This document shows, piece after piece, positions 1 through 8,616 of a DNA stretch of 64,000 nucleotides. Position 1 is the first letter of the stretch. Each line of letters opens with the position of its first letter. The stretch is from Trichlorobacter thiogenes (GTDB taxonomy: Bacteria > Desulfobacterota > Desulfuromonadia > Geobacterales > Pseudopelobacteraceae), in the NCBI RefSeq assembly GCF_900167465.1, contig NZ_FUWR01000002.1, forward strand, positions 1 to 64,000. The letters are read 5' to 3'. A model generated the notes under the pieces. The model was not told the DNA's origin. It saw only the letters and a list, made by a program, of their open reading frames with translations, and searched no databases. Both the position numbers and the translations under genes were made by a program.

Positions 1-309
1 TTCTGGCGCTATGCCACTGCGGGCTGGGCTGCCAGATTTCTGGATGCTTGGTGCAAAAGAACCATGAGGTCACGCATCATCCCGATGAAGAAGATTGCCA
101 AGATGCTGCGCTCGCATCGGGAGCTGTTACTCAACTGGTTTCGGACCAAAGGGCAGGTTGCCTTGGGGGCCGTAGAAGGATTCAACAACAAGGCTAAAGT
201 GACGTCACGTAAAGCATACGGTTTCAGAAACTTTGAAGTGATGAAAATCGCCTTGTATCATACACTTGGCAACCTGCCAGAACCTGAGGCTACCCACAGA
301 TTCTGCTGA
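1..309 (+). CDS. ISL3-family transposase, C-terminal part (5' truncated by window edge)
   Basis: The frame is open from base 1 to the TGA at 307-309, giving about 102 residues. It carries the typical end of the ISL3 DDE domain: a VEGFNNKAKVTSRKAYGFR stretch, where the Glu of VEG is the third catalytic acid, then IALYHTLGNLPEPE and a final HRFC. In this family these residues close the RNase H-like catalytic core and are followed within a few bases by the terminal repeat, as seen here. Whether the full transposase is intact cannot be judged. Confidence 0.9.
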   Translation, partial: FWRYATAGWAARFLDAWCKRTMRSRIIPMKKIAKMLRSHRELLLNWFRTKGQVALGAVEGFNNKAKVTSRKAYGFRNFEVMKIALYHTLGNLPEPEATHRFC

Positions 310-315
310 AGAGCC
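1..315 (+). mobile_element. ISL3-family insertion sequence, right end only
   Basis: The left edge holds the 3' end of an ISL3-type element: the transposase C-terminus followed by the putative terminal inverted repeat, which read inward from position 315 begins GGCTCTTCAGCAGAATC. ISL3 elements usually start with GG(C/G)TCTT and make 8-bp target duplications, so 316-323 (TAACATTT) is the likely duplicated target. The other end lies outside the window, so neither the repeat pair nor the duplication can be confirmed here. The element interrupts the response regulator gene on its right. Confidence 0.85.
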
Positions 316-622
316 TAACATTTTTTGCTCCAAGCTTGATGGCCTCGGTAAACTTATCACCGACACCGCCCAAAGAGGTTACCATGACCACCTGCACCGC
401 CTTGTCCAGCATTACCAGACTGCGCAGGGCGGTCAGCCCATCCATACCAGGCATGTTCATATCCATGCAGATAATGTCAGGATCTTCGCTGTGGTTCATT
501 TTGATGGCTTCAGCCCCGTTTTTCGCATGACCAACACAAACGAAATCGCCGGAATCGTTGATGATCTTTTCCAGCTGGCGGGTTACGGAGAGGCTGTCAT
601 CAACGACGAGCACCTTCTTCAT
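316..622 (-). pseudogene. CheY-like response regulator, C-terminus removed by the IS insertion
   Basis: From ATG 622 (a good GGGAGG lies at 633-638; a GTG at 628 is closer to it) the frame encodes a single receiver domain. It starts KKVLVVDDS, has the phospho-acceptor region IICMDMNMPGMDG and the switch residue MVTS. After LGAKNV the reading passes into the insertion sequence and stops at 290, adding RLFSRICG. The final strand with the invariant Lys-Pro and the last helix are therefore missing, and the product is very probably non-functional as a phosphorylation switch. The domain resembles stand-alone CheY proteins of chemotaxis-like systems. No partner gene is visible. Confidence 0.85.
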
Positions 623-804
623 AGACACCTTACCTCCCAGTGTGGCGTGGTGACCCTGCTCAAAGGCAGGTTTTGTATGCGGGAACTGTAACCGAAAGTT
701 AATGAAAAGTCAAAAATGATTCTGTATAAATTTCCCCTTTTTCCTTGATTCACGGCGTGTTATAGATACTTAATCAAATCATCGCCAAAGGAGATTGTAC
801 TGTC

Positions 805-1818
805 ATGATGTTCAAGCGTCGTTTAACCATTGCGGTACTGGTGGCTGCTGTATCCATGATGGGTAGTGCCGGAGCCTTTGCTGCAGAGAAAAAGGCAGCA
901 CCAGCCCCAGCCGCTGCTGAAAAACCCAAGCCGTTACCTGATCCGGTTGCCCGGGTGAATGGCGTTGCCATCCCTGCTGCGGATCTTCAGAAGGCGTTGA
1001 CCGCCTTCAGTAAATCACCTTCGGCAGCGCAGGTGCCGCCAGGTCAGGAAAAGGCGGTGCAGCAGTTCCTGTTGAATCAGATGATCGGTGGCGAGCTGAT
1101 GTATCAGGTTGCCAAGAATACCCCGGTTAAGGATCAGGATAAGCAGATTAGCGATGCTGTCGCCCGATTGAAGACCCGCTTTAAGACAGAGGATGAGTTC
1201 AAAAAGGGGCTGCAGGAGCAGGGGATTACTGAAAAGGATCTGCGTGAACTGATCCGGCGCAATGTGATTATTGAAAATCATATTGAGCAGGTGATTGTGC
1301 CCAAGCAGACCGTATCTGATGCAGAGGTGAAAGAGTTTTACACCAAGAACCCTGAGACCTTTACCCAGCCGGAGCAGGTTCGTGCCAGTCACATCCTGAT
1401 TACGCTGGATGCCAAGGCAACTGATGCTGATAAAGCAAAGGCCAAAGAGAAGATTGAAGGGCTTTTAAAGCAGATCAAGGCTGGTGCAGATTTTGCCAAG
1501 CTGGCTCAGGAAAATTCAGGATGCCCCAGCAGCAAGCAGGGCGGCGATCTGGGCTACTTTGGCAAAGGCCAGATGGTAAAGCCGTTTGAAGAGACCGCTT
1601 TTGCCATGAAGCCGGGTGACGTAAGCGGTGTGGTGGAGACCCAGTTCGGGTATCATATCATCAAACTGACGGAGAAAAAGGCCTCAGCCAAGATTCCGTT
1701 TGATGACGTGAAGGCCAAGATTGCGGATTCACTTAAGCGTAAAAAGGTGAGCGAGGCGATCAACTCCATCATGGAAGATGCCAAGAAGAAGGCAAAAATT
1801 GAAGTGTACCTGAAGTAG
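805..1818 (+). CDS. Periplasmic peptidyl-prolyl cis-trans isomerase, PpiC/SurA type
   Basis: The 337-residue product has an N-terminal signal peptide ending near AGAFAAE, then a Pro/Ala-rich linker. A helical SurA-N-like chaperone region follows (about 50-170), then one parvulin domain (about 185-290) with the typical RASHILI and FGYHIIKL motifs, and a charged C-terminal helix. Such proteins catalyse prolyl isomerisation and assist outer-membrane protein folding in the periplasm. The start at ATG 805 is preceded by AAAGGAG at 787-793; the adjacent ATG at 808 is an alternative. It is a stand-alone plus-strand gene that ends at a strong bidirectional terminator. Confidence 0.93.
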   Translation: MMFKRRLTIAVLVAAVSMMGSAGAFAAEKKAAPAPAAAEKPKPLPDPVARVNGVAIPAADLQKALTAFSKSPSAAQVPPGQEKAVQQFLLNQMIGGELMYQVAKNTPVKDQDKQISDAVARLKTRFKTEDEFKKGLQEQGITEKDLRELIRRNVIIENHIEQVIVPKQTVSDAEVKEFYTKNPETFTQPEQVRASHILITLDAKATDADKAKAKEKIEGLLKQIKAGADFAKLAQENSGCPSSKQGGDLGYFGKGQMVKPFEETAFAMKPGDVSGVVETQFGYHIIKLTEKKASAKIPFDDVKAKIADSLKRKKVSEAINSIMEDAKKKAKIEVYLK

Positions 1819-1841
1819 TACGGGGTAACTCAAAAGTGGTA

Positions 1842-1884
1842 AAACGTAAGGCCGGTTCCTGTTGCAGGAACCGGCCTTACGTTT
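1842..1884. terminator. Bidirectional intrinsic terminator between convergent genes
   Basis: Two 20-base arms (1842-1861 and 1865-1884) pair perfectly around a TTG loop. A-rich bases lie on the left and T-rich bases on the right, so it can stop both the isomerase gene and the convergent DUF4139-like gene. Its right arm includes the first bases of that gene's TAA stop. Confidence 0.9.
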
Positions 1885-2869
1885 ATTTAGGGCCGGTCAC
1901 CGTTGTCGTGGCACCAGCTGCCAGGCCAGGAAAGTCGGTGGTACCAAGGTACTCACCGGCATAATAGATTACTGCTTTACCTGCGGCGAGCGGTGCCGGG
2001 CTGGTATTCTTCAATGTTAGGGAGAAGCTGGGTGTTGGGCTGGTTGTAACCTGCTCTTTTTCTGTGAGCAGCTGCCAGTCCGCCAGATGTGCTGAACCAG
2101 CAGTTGAGAAGGGATAGGTCTGGATTGGTTGACCTGCACTGACTGCGGCAGGGGTGACACTGACCGCGTAACCATCTAGTAGCGAGACGCTGCTGTGTGC
2201 TGCCAGTGACAGCAACGCAGTACCGTTGCCCTGAATACGAATATCGTAACGTGGTGTCCAGCCTCCGTCTTTCAGCAGGGCAGCAACTTTAATGCGGCCT
2301 GTTGCCGGTGTTACTGAGACTCGCACCGTAGGCCCACCGACTGCAGTTTTCTGCAGGCCCGCCAGTTTTCCTTCAAGCCGTTTTAGATCCTGCTCGGCAC
2401 GGCGACGTGCCGTAAAGACCGCTTCCAGCTGGGCAATGGCAAAATCGGTGCCTTGTCTTACGGATGTCATCGGGTCTGGATTGGTCTTGGTCTTGCGGGG
2501 CGCCTTGGAGCTTTGAGATTTTGCAGCTGCGGCAAAGATCCCTTCCCGGGTGTCCAGGGCCTTCAGCCGATCTTCAAGGCGGTGTTTCTGCTCTGTCAGG
2601 CTATCCAGCTCCTTTTGCAGCTTGTCAGATGTCTTGAACGGGAGCAGGTCAACACGACCAATGCTGTAGCTGTTGTCCAGTGGCCTGACCCGCAGAGTTG
2701 TTTCCTTGATTGGCGCAGGAAATGAAAACTCTGCAACTCCCTTTTTAGCCGCTATCTCAACCTCAATCAGGCTGGCATCGGAAAACAGGGTCAGCTGCCG
2801 TGGGGCAGCATGGGCCAGAGATGTCACGCTAAGCAGTGTCAGGCAGAGCAACAGACAGCGTATGGTCAT
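1883..2869 (-). CDS. Exported DUF4139-like protein
   Basis: This 328-residue protein has a signal peptide cleaved near AHA-APRQ. An N-terminal beta region (about 25-75) resembles the DUF4140 part of this family, and a coiled coil follows (about 80-110 and 145-180). A C-terminal beta domain contains the WTPRYDIRIQG motif, characteristic of DUF4139 proteins (usually WxPxYDLR). Family members often exceed 500 residues, so this is a short version. The function of the family is unknown. The ATG overlaps the stop of the upstream EVE gene (ATGA), with GGGAGG six bases upstream, indicating translational coupling. Confidence 0.75.
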   Translation of the reverse strand: MTIRCLLLCLTLLSVTSLAHAAPRQLTLFSDASLIEVEIAAKKGVAEFSFPAPIKETTLRVRPLDNSYSIGRVDLLPFKTSDKLQKELDSLTEQKHRLEDRLKALDTREGIFAAAAKSQSSKAPRKTKTNPDPMTSVRQGTDFAIAQLEAVFTARRRAEQDLKRLEGKLAGLQKTAVGGPTVRVSVTPATGRIKVAALLKDGGWTPRYDIRIQGNGTALLSLAAHSSVSLLDGYAVSVTPAAVSAGQPIQTYPFSTAGSAHLADWQLLTEKEQVTTSPTPSFSLTLKNTSPAPLAAGKAVIYYAGEYLGTTDFPGLAAGATTTVTGPK

Positions 2870-3330
2870 GGGAGACCTCCCAGCTGCAAAATAGTGGTGT
2901 ACTGTTCTTCTGTGATGGGCTGGATGGAAAGACGGCTGCGGTTAACCAGCGGCATGCCGGTCAGGAGTGGATGCTCGCGGATTACAGCGAGCGGAACTTC
3001 AGCAGGTAATGCCTGGTCAGCACGAACATCAACCATGTACCAGATTGGCTTGTCAGGAGTTGCTTTGGGATCAAAATGATCGGCATTGGGATCAAGGGCG
3101 GTATGGTCAGGGTAGCCTTCACGTACCACGGTGCAAAGCCCTACCACCGCCGGTTCAGGGATGGAGCTGTGGTAAAACAGTACCCGGTCACCGGGCTTGA
3201 TCTCATCCCTTAGGAAATTGCGAGCCTGAAAGTTGCGTACCCCGTCCCAATGCTCGGTTGCGTTGGGACGGGATTGCAGATCCTGGAAGGAGAAACAGCC
3301 AGGTTCTGATTTGAATAGCCAGTAGCCCAT
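2866..3330 (-). CDS. EVE domain protein (modified-base binding, YTH/PUA-like fold)
   Basis: The 154-residue protein is essentially one EVE domain. It starts GYWLFKSEP, with WDGVRNFQARNFLRD and GDRVLFYHSS following, and ends in a short basic/hydrophobic tail. EVE proteins have a PUA-like fold that binds modified bases in nucleic acids; bacterial members are often linked to epigenetic defence or RNA quality control. I chose ATG 3330, seven bases from GGAGG at 3338-3342, over the GTG at 3336. It is the first gene of a two-gene unit with the DUF4139-like gene. Confidence 0.92.
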   Translation of the reverse strand: MGYWLFKSEPGCFSFQDLQSRPNATEHWDGVRNFQARNFLRDEIKPGDRVLFYHSSIPEPAVVGLCTVVREGYPDHTALDPNADHFDPKATPDKPIWYMVDVRADQALPAEVPLAVIREHPLLTGMPLVNRSRLSIQPITEEQYTTILQLGGLP

Positions 3331-3348
3331 AGACACCCCTCCAGAAAC

Positions 3349-3459
3349 GAGGATTTTTTCGTGAGATCAAGGCTGTCGAAGGAGCGCGCGGAGGCGTACC
3401 CTGTAAGTACGCCGCACAAGCGCGACTGAAGACTTACGCAGATATCACGGAAAAAGACC
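3349..3459. repeat. 111-bp structured intergenic repeat, copy A
   Basis: This is one of two copies of equal length (the other is 24233-24343). Shared blocks are GAGGATTTTTTCG at the left end, GCGGA before and GCACAA after a central hairpin, and CGGAAAAAGACC at the right end. The central arms are GGCGTAC (3393-3399) and GTACGCC (3407-3413), with a 7-base loop. A lower GCGC/GCGC stem (3384-3387 with 3420-3423) surrounds an internal loop. The element fills the gap between two minus-strand genes. Confidence 0.85.
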
Positions 3460-3464
3460 GTTTT

Positions 3465-4706
3465 CTACGACAATAGATGCACAAACAGGCCACTGCGCAG
3501 CTTGGGCTCAAACCAGGTAGACTTTGGTGGCATGATCTGGTCATCATCAGCCAAATCCATCAGCTCTTTGATGCCGGTGGGATGCATGGAAAAGGCCACG
3601 GCATACTCGCCGCTGTCCACCAGCCGTACCAGCTCATCCAGGCCGCGGATTCCGCCTACAAAGCTGATCCGCTTGTCTGTGCGGGGGTTTTCAATCCCCA
3701 ATACCGGATGCAGCAGATGGTTCTGCAGGATCGAAACATCCAGACGCCCAACAGTGCTACCTTCATCAGTCAGTTCCGGTTTGGCCTGTAGCTGATACCA
3801 CTGACCGCCAAGGTACATGCCGAACTGATGCCGTGCCTCCGGTGCCAGTGGCGCAGACACTGGGGTAACCTCAAAGCATGTTGCAACGCTGGCCAGAAAC
3901 TGTGCAGCATCAAGTCCGTTCAGGTCCTTAACCACCCGATTGTACGGCATGATGTTCAGTTGGCTTTCCGGGAAGATTACCGTCAGGAAAAAGTTGTATT
4001 CTTCATTGCCGGTATGGTTGGGATTTGCTGCCTTACGCAGGTCGCGCACCTTTGCTGCGGCAGCGCTGCGGTGGTGACCGTCGGCAACATACAGGGTTGG
4101 TATGTTGCTGAACAGTTTGGTCAGGTGGTCAATCAGATACGGATCTGCAACCACCCAGAGTTTGTGGGAAACACCATCGTTAGTGGTAAAATTATAGTCT
4201 GGCGGTTCGTAAGAGGCCTCAGACAGAATTGTTTCCACTTCAGGGTTATCGCGGAAGATGTAGAAGACCGGCTCGTCATTGGCATCCAGCGTGTCAATAT
4301 GCTTGATCCGGTCCTCTTCCTTGTCTGCCCTGGTATGCTCATGTTTCTTGATGGCGCCGGTCACATAATCATCCACCGCAGAGCAGGCCACCAGCCCGGT
4401 CTGGATGATGGAACCCATCCGCTGACGATAGATGTAATAACAGGGGGCTGCTTCCTGAATCAGCACCTTGCGTTCAATAAATCGCTGCAGATTCAGCTTG
4501 CCCTGGCGGTGTACTTCATCGGCATGGGGGTCCACCGAGGCTGGCAGATCAATCTCCGGCCTGGAGATATGCAGGAATGAGTCACTGTTTTCGCCAGCCA
4601 TCTGGCGGGCCTCCTCCACATCCATCACGTCATAGGGGAGGGCAGCCACACGGGGGGCCAGGTGTACGGGAGGCCGCAGGGCCTCAAACGGTCTGATGAT
4701 TGCCAT
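3465..4706 (-). CDS. DUF1015 family protein
   Basis: The 413-residue cytoplasmic protein matches the DUF1015 family over its whole length. It starts AIIRPFEALRP, with VAALPYDVMDVEEAR and IKKHEHTRADKEEDRIKH, and contains the highly conserved YVADGHHRSAAAA motif near the middle. The His-rich signature suggests a metal or phosphate site and a ParB/sulfiredoxin-like fold has been proposed, but the biochemical role is not established. The ATG at 4706 has AGGAG upstream. It lies directly downstream of the NlpC/P60 gene, with an 18-bp gap. Confidence 0.9.
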   Translation of the reverse strand: MAIIRPFEALRPPVHLAPRVAALPYDVMDVEEARQMAGENSDSFLHISRPEIDLPASVDPHADEVHRQGKLNLQRFIERKVLIQEAAPCYYIYRQRMGSIIQTGLVACSAVDDYVTGAIKKHEHTRADKEEDRIKHIDTLDANDEPVFYIFRDNPEVETILSEASYEPPDYNFTTNDGVSHKLWVVADPYLIDHLTKLFSNIPTLYVADGHHRSAAAAKVRDLRKAANPNHTGNEEYNFFLTVIFPESQLNIMPYNRVVKDLNGLDAAQFLASVATCFEVTPVSAPLAPEARHQFGMYLGGQWYQLQAKPELTDEGSTVGRLDVSILQNHLLHPVLGIENPRTDKRISFVGGIRGLDELVRLVDSGEYAVAFSMHPTGIKELMDLADDDQIMPPKSTWFEPKLRSGLFVHLLS

Positions 4707-4724
4707 AATCTTTGTGCTCCTGCG

Positions 4725-5630
4725 TTATTGAATATAGCGTCGGGCGCCTACAAAACGGCGCTCGAAGTAGGATTCTTCAACGGATGCGGTCTTGATATCT
4801 TCACCCCGTTTGGGGGCATGGACAAACTTGCCATTGCCGACATAGATGCCAACATGGGTAATGGATGATTCTGAAGCACCAAAAAAGACCAGGTCTCCAT
4901 CCCGTAGTTCCGCTTTGTTGATCGGGTTACCGGCCTTGTACTGTTCCCGCGAGGTGCGGGGGATGTTGATGCCGCAGAGATTATAGACCGCCTTGGTAAA
5001 ACCGCTGCAGTCCATGCCATCCACCACGGTGGTGCCGCCCCACTGGTAAGGGATACCCACAAACCGTTCTGCGGTGCGGGCAGCGATAAAGCCCAGGTCC
5101 CGCTCTCCCGGTTTGGTTGCAGGTGGCTTGGCAGTGGGCTCCTCAACCGGCAGGCCCAGCTCATTGCTTGGTGGTGGATAGGGCTTGAGTGGCTTGTGGA
5201 GCTCAGGACGATTCTGTTTGATGGTTGGCTCTTTGGAATTAGCAAACACCACCTCATTAGGTGGGGCGATGTAGAAGCTGTCAATCAGCTTGTCCGCCAC
5301 CAGCCGATTGGCAGCGGTACGAGCCTTTTCCTTGGTGGGAAAATCACCAAATCGTACCGCATAGATGCCGTTGTCCTTGCGATAGTAGAACGCCTCAAGC
5401 CCCTTATCCTGTAGCCGATTGGCAAAACGCTCAGCATTTTTTACATCAGAAAAGGCGCCCATCTGGATCGCAAACCCCAGGCGGCTGACCCCTTTTGCGT
5501 ATTTTACACTGCTGCCGGTTTTAAGCGGCTCTGTCCGTTTTTTGGTTGTATGTGGCGATGCACAACCCTGGGTTGCCGTAAATAGCAATGTTAAGACAAT
5601 AAGATAGCAGATATGCAAGAGATGTTTCAT
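4725..5630 (-). CDS. SPOR-NlpC/P60 lipoprotein, probable peptidoglycan endopeptidase
   Basis: The 301-residue protein starts with a lipoprotein signal peptide (lipobox TQGC, Cys23). A SPOR domain (about 50-120) that binds denuded glycan strands follows, then a Pro-rich linker (about 140-170) and an NlpC/P60 domain (about 180-300). The catalytic triad is visible as Cys in DCSGF, His in HVGIY and a second His in FVHAP. Such enzymes cut gamma-D-Glu to diaminopimelate bonds in cell-wall stem peptides. It lies three bases downstream of prfB on the same strand and is probably cotranscribed. Confidence 0.93.
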   Translation of the reverse strand: MKHLLHICYLIVLTLLFTATQGCASPHTTKKRTEPLKTGSSVKYAKGVSRLGFAIQMGAFSDVKNAERFANRLQDKGLEAFYYRKDNGIYAVRFGDFPTKEKARTAANRLVADKLIDSFYIAPPNEVVFANSKEPTIKQNRPELHKPLKPYPPPSNELGLPVEEPTAKPPATKPGERDLGFIAARTAERFVGIPYQWGGTTVVDGMDCSGFTKAVYNLCGINIPRTSREQYKAGNPINKAELRDGDLVFFGASESSITHVGIYVGNGKFVHAPKRGEDIKTASVEESYFERRFVGARRYIQ

Positions 5631-5633
5631 GGC

Positions 5634-6753
5634 CTAGTCCTCATCCTTGACATCACGTCGGACACCCATCAGAAACGGGATCACAAAGTCATCCAGCGCA
5701 CCGTCCAGCACTGAATCCGGGTTGCCTGATTCGACGCCGGTTCGCAGGTCTTTCACCATCTTGTAGGGATGCAGCACATAGGAGCGGATCTGGCTGCCCC
5801 AGCCGATCTCCCGCTTTTCACCGGCAATTTCCGATGCCTTGGCGTTTCGCTCTTCCATCTCCTTTTCGTACAGCTTGGCCCGCAGCACCTTCATGGCAGT
5901 GGCACGGTTCAGGATCTGGCTCCTCTCAGACTGGCAGGCCACCACAATGTTCGTGGGGAGGTGGGTGATCCGAACTGCAGAATCGGTGGTGTTCACATGC
6001 TGACCACCGGAACCGCTAGAACGGTAGGTGTCCACCCGCAGGTCAGAGTCTGAAATGCGGATGTCGATATCTTCCTCTTCAATCTCGGGGAAGACAAAGA
6101 CCGAGGCAAAGGAGGTGTGGCGGCGGTTGTTGCTGTCAAAGGGAGAGAGCCGCACCAGGCGGTGGACTCCGGCCTCGGCCTTAAGGTGGCCATAGGCAAA
6201 TTCACCGGAAACGCTGAAAGTAGCAGACTTGAGACCGGCCTCTTCACCATCCTGATAGTCGGTAATGGCTGTCTTCCAGCCCTTCTTTTCGCAGTAGCGC
6301 AGCAGCATCCGCAGCAGCATGTTGGCCCAGTCCTGGGATTCAGTGCCCCCAGCGCCGGAGTTGACCGACACAAAGCAGCCGTTGCGGTCATGGGTGCCGG
6401 ACAACATCCGCTGGAACTCGGCCTCTTCAACGCCGGACTTCAGGCGCTCATTCATACCGTGAACTTCGGCCAAGGTGGCTTCGTCCTCAGCCTCTTCACC
6501 CAGCTCAATCATTACCCGCACATCATCGGCCTGACGGTTAAGTGAGTCCCACGACTGGAGCAGTTTTTCAATAACGGTGCGTTTTTTCAGGATATCCTGA
6601 GAACCGGAGGGGTCGTCCCAGAAACCGGGGGCAGCGATACGGGCGTCAAGCTCCTGCAGCTCTTCTCGCTTGTCATCCAGGTCAAAGAGACCTCCGAAGG
6701 GAGGAGATTCGAGTGGTCAGATCATCAAGCTGTGCAACTTCTTCGCGGTACAT
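5634..6753 (-). CDS. prfB: Peptide chain release factor 2, with programmed +1 frameshift
   Basis: RF2 recognises UGA and UAA stop codons. The true start is ATG 6753 (MYREEVAQLDDL). After 23 codons the zero frame meets TGA at 6682-6684, and a +1 shift there joins the long downstream frame, giving about 372 residues, normal for RF2. The GGQ motif that triggers peptide release is seen in SGSGGQHVN. The 23 upstream codons and the frameshift site fit exactly, so a start at the internal ATG 6521 would lose the N-terminal domain. The gene is upstream of the NlpC/P60 lipoprotein gene. Confidence 0.97.
6681..6695 (-). promoter_or_regulatory. prfB programmed frameshift site
   Basis: Read on the minus strand: GGAGG TCT CTT TGA C. 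This is the classical arrangement: an internal Shine-Dalgarno, three bases, a slippery CTT and a UGA followed by C. Low RF2 slows termination at UGA, and the ribosome slips forward one base, so RF2 controls its own synthesis. The internal GGAGG can also pair with a CCTCC nine bases upstream (6700-6704) across a CTTC loop. Confidence 0.95.
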
Positions 6754-6775
6754 GGTGCTCTCGTTTCAGTCTGAT

Positions 6776-6976
6776 TTACGGCTCGTGCCGAGGCTCATTT
6801 GTACCTTTTTTCCGCCACCTCTGCAACAGCAGAATCCAGACATGGGTGCCGATACAGGTTAAAACGATCCCTGTCGTCAGTGCAGATAAACTGCTGATAA
6901 AGCTGTGGCCCCTCCTGGCATCAAAGGGGCCACACAAAAACGATGAAATGGGGTTTTGGGCAGGCGCTACTGAAAC
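6776..6976 (-). pseudogene. Short open frame, possible remnant of a membrane protein
   Basis: Between the chemoreceptor gene and prfB one minus-strand frame stays open for 66 codons and ends at TAA 6776-6778. It reads as a short polar stretch, then a hydrophobic helix (SALTTGIVLTCIG and THVWILLLQ) and a basic tail (RWRKKG), as at the C-terminus of a membrane protein. No ATG, GTG or ribosome-binding site opens it, and its 5' end runs into the stop codon of the chemoreceptor gene. It may be the leftover of a gene disrupted when the chemoreceptor arrived, or chance. Confidence 0.3.
6905..6933 (-). terminator. Hairpin downstream of chemoreceptor gene
   Basis: GTGGCCCC and GGGGCCAC form an 8-bp perfect stem around a 13-base loop, 34 bases after the chemoreceptor stop codon. 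No strong U tract follows on the minus strand, so termination is likely but not certain. Confidence 0.55.
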
Positions 6977-8616
6977 TTAAACTGTCGCACCAGCCGTTGT
7001 AACTCTTCGGCATTGCTATTCAGCTGGTGGGCTGCTGTGGCAGATTCCTGGGCACCATGGGCAGTCTCTTGCACCACTTCGGTAATTTGTTGAATATTGC
7101 TTGATATCTCACTGGTGGTAGCGGTCTGTTCTTCCGCTGCAGTGGCAATCTGGCTGATCTGGTCGGTTACCATAGAGACCCGGTCAAGGATGTTTTGCAG
7201 TGCTGATTCAAGTTCTGCGGCCTCTGCAGCCCCTTGCTCAGTACCTTTTACCCCGGCCTCCATTGAGGTGATAGCAACCTTGGTCTCCTGCTGGATCGCC
7301 TTGATCATCTCACTGATTTCCTTGGTGGCCTTGGTGGTACGCTCAGCCAGGGCGCGTACTTCATCAGCCACCACCGCAAATCCACGTCCCATCTCACCGG
7401 CACGGGCTGCTTCAATGGCAGCGTTTAAGGCCAGCAGGTTGGTCTGGTCGGCAATATCCTCAATGGTGGCCACAATGGCGCCAATCTGGTCAGAACGCTC
7501 ACCTAGGCGGGCAACAATGCCTGCATTCTCCTTGGTCCGCTCACCCCGGGTAACAATTCCTTCAACCGTATGCTGCACAATGGCAAAGCCATCTCTGGTG
7601 GTGCTTGTGGCCTGCTGTGCGCTTTCTGCTGCGCCCATACAGTTCTGGGCAATGTCACCTGACGTGGCTGCCATCTCTTCTCCGGCTGTGGCAACAGTAA
7701 TGGTCTGGGCAGCCACCTCTTCAGCGCCGGTGGCGATACGGGTTGAGTTGGCCTGAAGCTGATTGGCAGCAGCAGCCACCTGCAATGAGGTATCGGAAAC
7801 CAGGCGGATAATGTCGGTAAAGGAAACCGCCATGGCATCAAATGCCTTGGCAATCGTGCCCAGTTCGTCTCCTGTTGTCAGGTTTGCCCGCTGGGTTAGG
7901 TCGCCCTGGGCCATGGCATTACTGGCGCTGATCAGGGTTGTCGTGGCTGATGAAATGGCACGTATAATCATAAATCCGAGCAGGCCGGAGATCAGTACCG
8001 AGATCACAACGGCCGCAATGGTAATGGTCAGGATCGTCTTGTATTGAGACTGGGCCTGCTCAAAGGCAGCCTTGGCCTGTTGGGTCTGGCGATTATAGAG
8101 CAGGGTGGCAGCTTCATCGGCCACTTTAAACAGCGGGTTGATCTTCTTCAGGGTCAGTTCGGTTGCTTCACTATAGCGGCCTGCGGTAATTGCTTCCTGG
8201 GTCGGTTTCAGGCCTTCAACAACAAACTGCTTCCGCTTGGCAGCGAAATCCTCTGCCTGTTGTTTGCCTTCAGGCGTCATGGGACGCTTCATGAAGCTAT
8301 CCCAGATGGTGGTGATTTCCTGAATGTTTTTGGTGACCTGCTCAATGTGCATCTCAAGGGCATGGTCATGCAGCTTGAGAATTACGGCGTTGCTTGGATC
8401 ATGCTGCAGGGCAAGCAACAGTTGAATTCGGTTGTCACGCATCAAGGACATAACCCGGCTGATATCGGTCAGGCGGCCCATCCGTTCCTTGTAAAGGGTT
8501 TCAATCGATTTATCGCTACTGTGTAGACCAAAGAGTGCAACGACTCCAACAACAAGGATGGATAGCCACCCAACCAGCATAATGATCATGATACGCATTT
8601 TGATGCTTAGATTCAC
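6967..8616 (-). CDS. Methyl-accepting chemotaxis protein with four-helix-bundle sensor
   Basis: The 549-residue chemoreceptor has TM1 at about 9-30, a helical periplasmic sensor (about 35-185, Tar/4HB-like), TM2 at about 192-214, a HAMP domain (about 215-268) and a long cytoplasmic signalling coiled coil. The invariant hairpin tip is present ([20 protein letters not shown]). Methylation-type Gln/Glu pairs flank it and the protein ends QFKFQ. It senses an unknown ligand and controls a CheA kinase. GTG 8616 has AGGAG six bases upstream. It is adjacent to a second chemoreceptor but is probably transcribed separately. Confidence 0.95.
   Translation of the reverse strand: MNLSIKMRIMIIMLVGWLSILVVGVVALFGLHSSDKSIETLYKERMGRLTDISRVMSLMRDNRIQLLLALQHDPSNAVILKLHDHALEMHIEQVTKNIQEITTIWDSFMKRPMTPEGKQQAEDFAAKRKQFVVEGLKPTQEAITAGRYSEATELTLKKINPLFKVADEAATLLYNRQTQQAKAAFEQAQSQYKTILTITIAAVVISVLISGLLGFMIIRAISSATTTLISASNAMAQGDLTQRANLTTGDELGTIAKAFDAMAVSFTDIIRLVSDTSLQVAAAANQLQANSTRIATGAEEVAAQTITVATAGEEMAATSGDIAQNCMGAAESAQQATSTTRDGFAIVQHTVEGIVTRGERTKENAGIVARLGERSDQIGAIVATIEDIADQTNLLALNAAIEAARAGEMGRGFAVVADEVRALAERTTKATKEISEMIKAIQQETKVAITSMEAGVKGTEQGAAEAAELESALQNILDRVSMVTDQISQIATAAEEQTATTSEISSNIQQITEVVQETAHGAQESATAAHQLNSNAEELQRLVRQFKFQ

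Noticed and set aside
3828-4580. 250-codon plus-strand open frame within the DUF1015 gene
   Set aside because: Opposite strand of a conserved family; no ribosome-binding site or recognisable motif.
5634-6521. RF2 starting at ATG 6521
   Set aside because: Would drop the N-terminal domain; the frameshift site and 23 upstream codons match the known prfB arrangement.
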